A DNA stretch of 14,661 nt from Hungateiclostridiaceae bacterium UBA1305 (GTDB lineage Bacteria > Bacillota > Clostridia > Acetivibrionales > DTU013), in the NCBI GenBank assembly GCA_002307275.1, contig DBTX01000031.1, positions 1 to 14,661 on the forward strand, given 5' to 3'. A program made the translations under genes and the position numbers. Shown here one piece after another: positions 14,660 to 14,661 of this stretch; position 1 is the stretch's first letter; each line of letters starts with the position of its first letter. The notes beneath the pieces are model-generated. The model did not search any database, was not told where the DNA came from, and was given only the letters and a program-made list of their open reading frames with translations.

Positions 14660-14661
14660 GG

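Noticed and set aside
1..14661. CRISPR array, rRNA, transposase or integrase genes
   Set aside because: No regularly spaced direct repeats, no rRNA sequence and no recombinase or transposase motifs were seen on either strand.

Overview
The window looks like chromosomal DNA of a Gram-positive, low-to-mid GC anaerobe of the Clostridia. The pointers are a T-box leader in front of a threonyl-tRNA synthetase, strong AGGAGG-type ribosome binding sites, a YesM/YesN-type two-component pair beside a CUT1 sugar transporter, a clostridial-type thymidylate synthase, and ParA/ParB/primase-like genes of the sort carried by clostridial integrative conjugative elements. No species can be named from sequence reading alone. 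All recognised genes are on the + strand.

Region 1 (1-4060) is housekeeping. A consensus promoter drives a threonine T-box leader (specifier ACU, T-box motif, terminator/antiterminator), followed by an unusually long structured leader, thrS, then thyA and folA as a thymidylate/folate pair closed by intrinsic terminators.

Region 2 (4070-10147) is a carbohydrate uptake locus: membrane sensor kinase, response regulator with AraC-type DNA-binding domain (TTG start), lipoprotein solute-binding protein, and two permeases overlapping by ATGA. The kinase probably senses an extracellular sugar, alone or through the binding lipoprotein, and the regulator switches on the transporter. No ATPase gene is present, which is usual for CUT1 systems sharing one MsmK-type ATPase. 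A GNRA-capped hairpin and a 65-bp dispersed-repeat-like palindrome lie between the binding-protein gene and the permeases.

Region 3 (10290-10630) is a tRNA-Ala(GGC) locus. A strong promoter reads first into a 25-nt copy of the tRNA 5' end and then into the full tRNA. A 45-nt, nearly perfect dyad starts two bases after the CCA end, followed by a terminator.

Region 4 (10700 to the end) looks like the decayed replication/partition end of an integrated mobile element. It holds a ParA gene with ACG where the start codon should be and a frameshift in Walker B; a ParB gene cut after its N-terminal domain and joined out of frame to a radical SAM gene that lost its 5' end; two small genes with frameshifts; one intact 350-aa gene of unknown function; and a 71-aa stub resembling the N-terminus of a CHC2/Toprim-type primase protein. 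After the stub the sequence changes character: a hairpin with a T tract, a TTGACA promoter and a 41-bp near-operator palindrome end the window. No integrase, transposase, relaxase or CRISPR array is visible.
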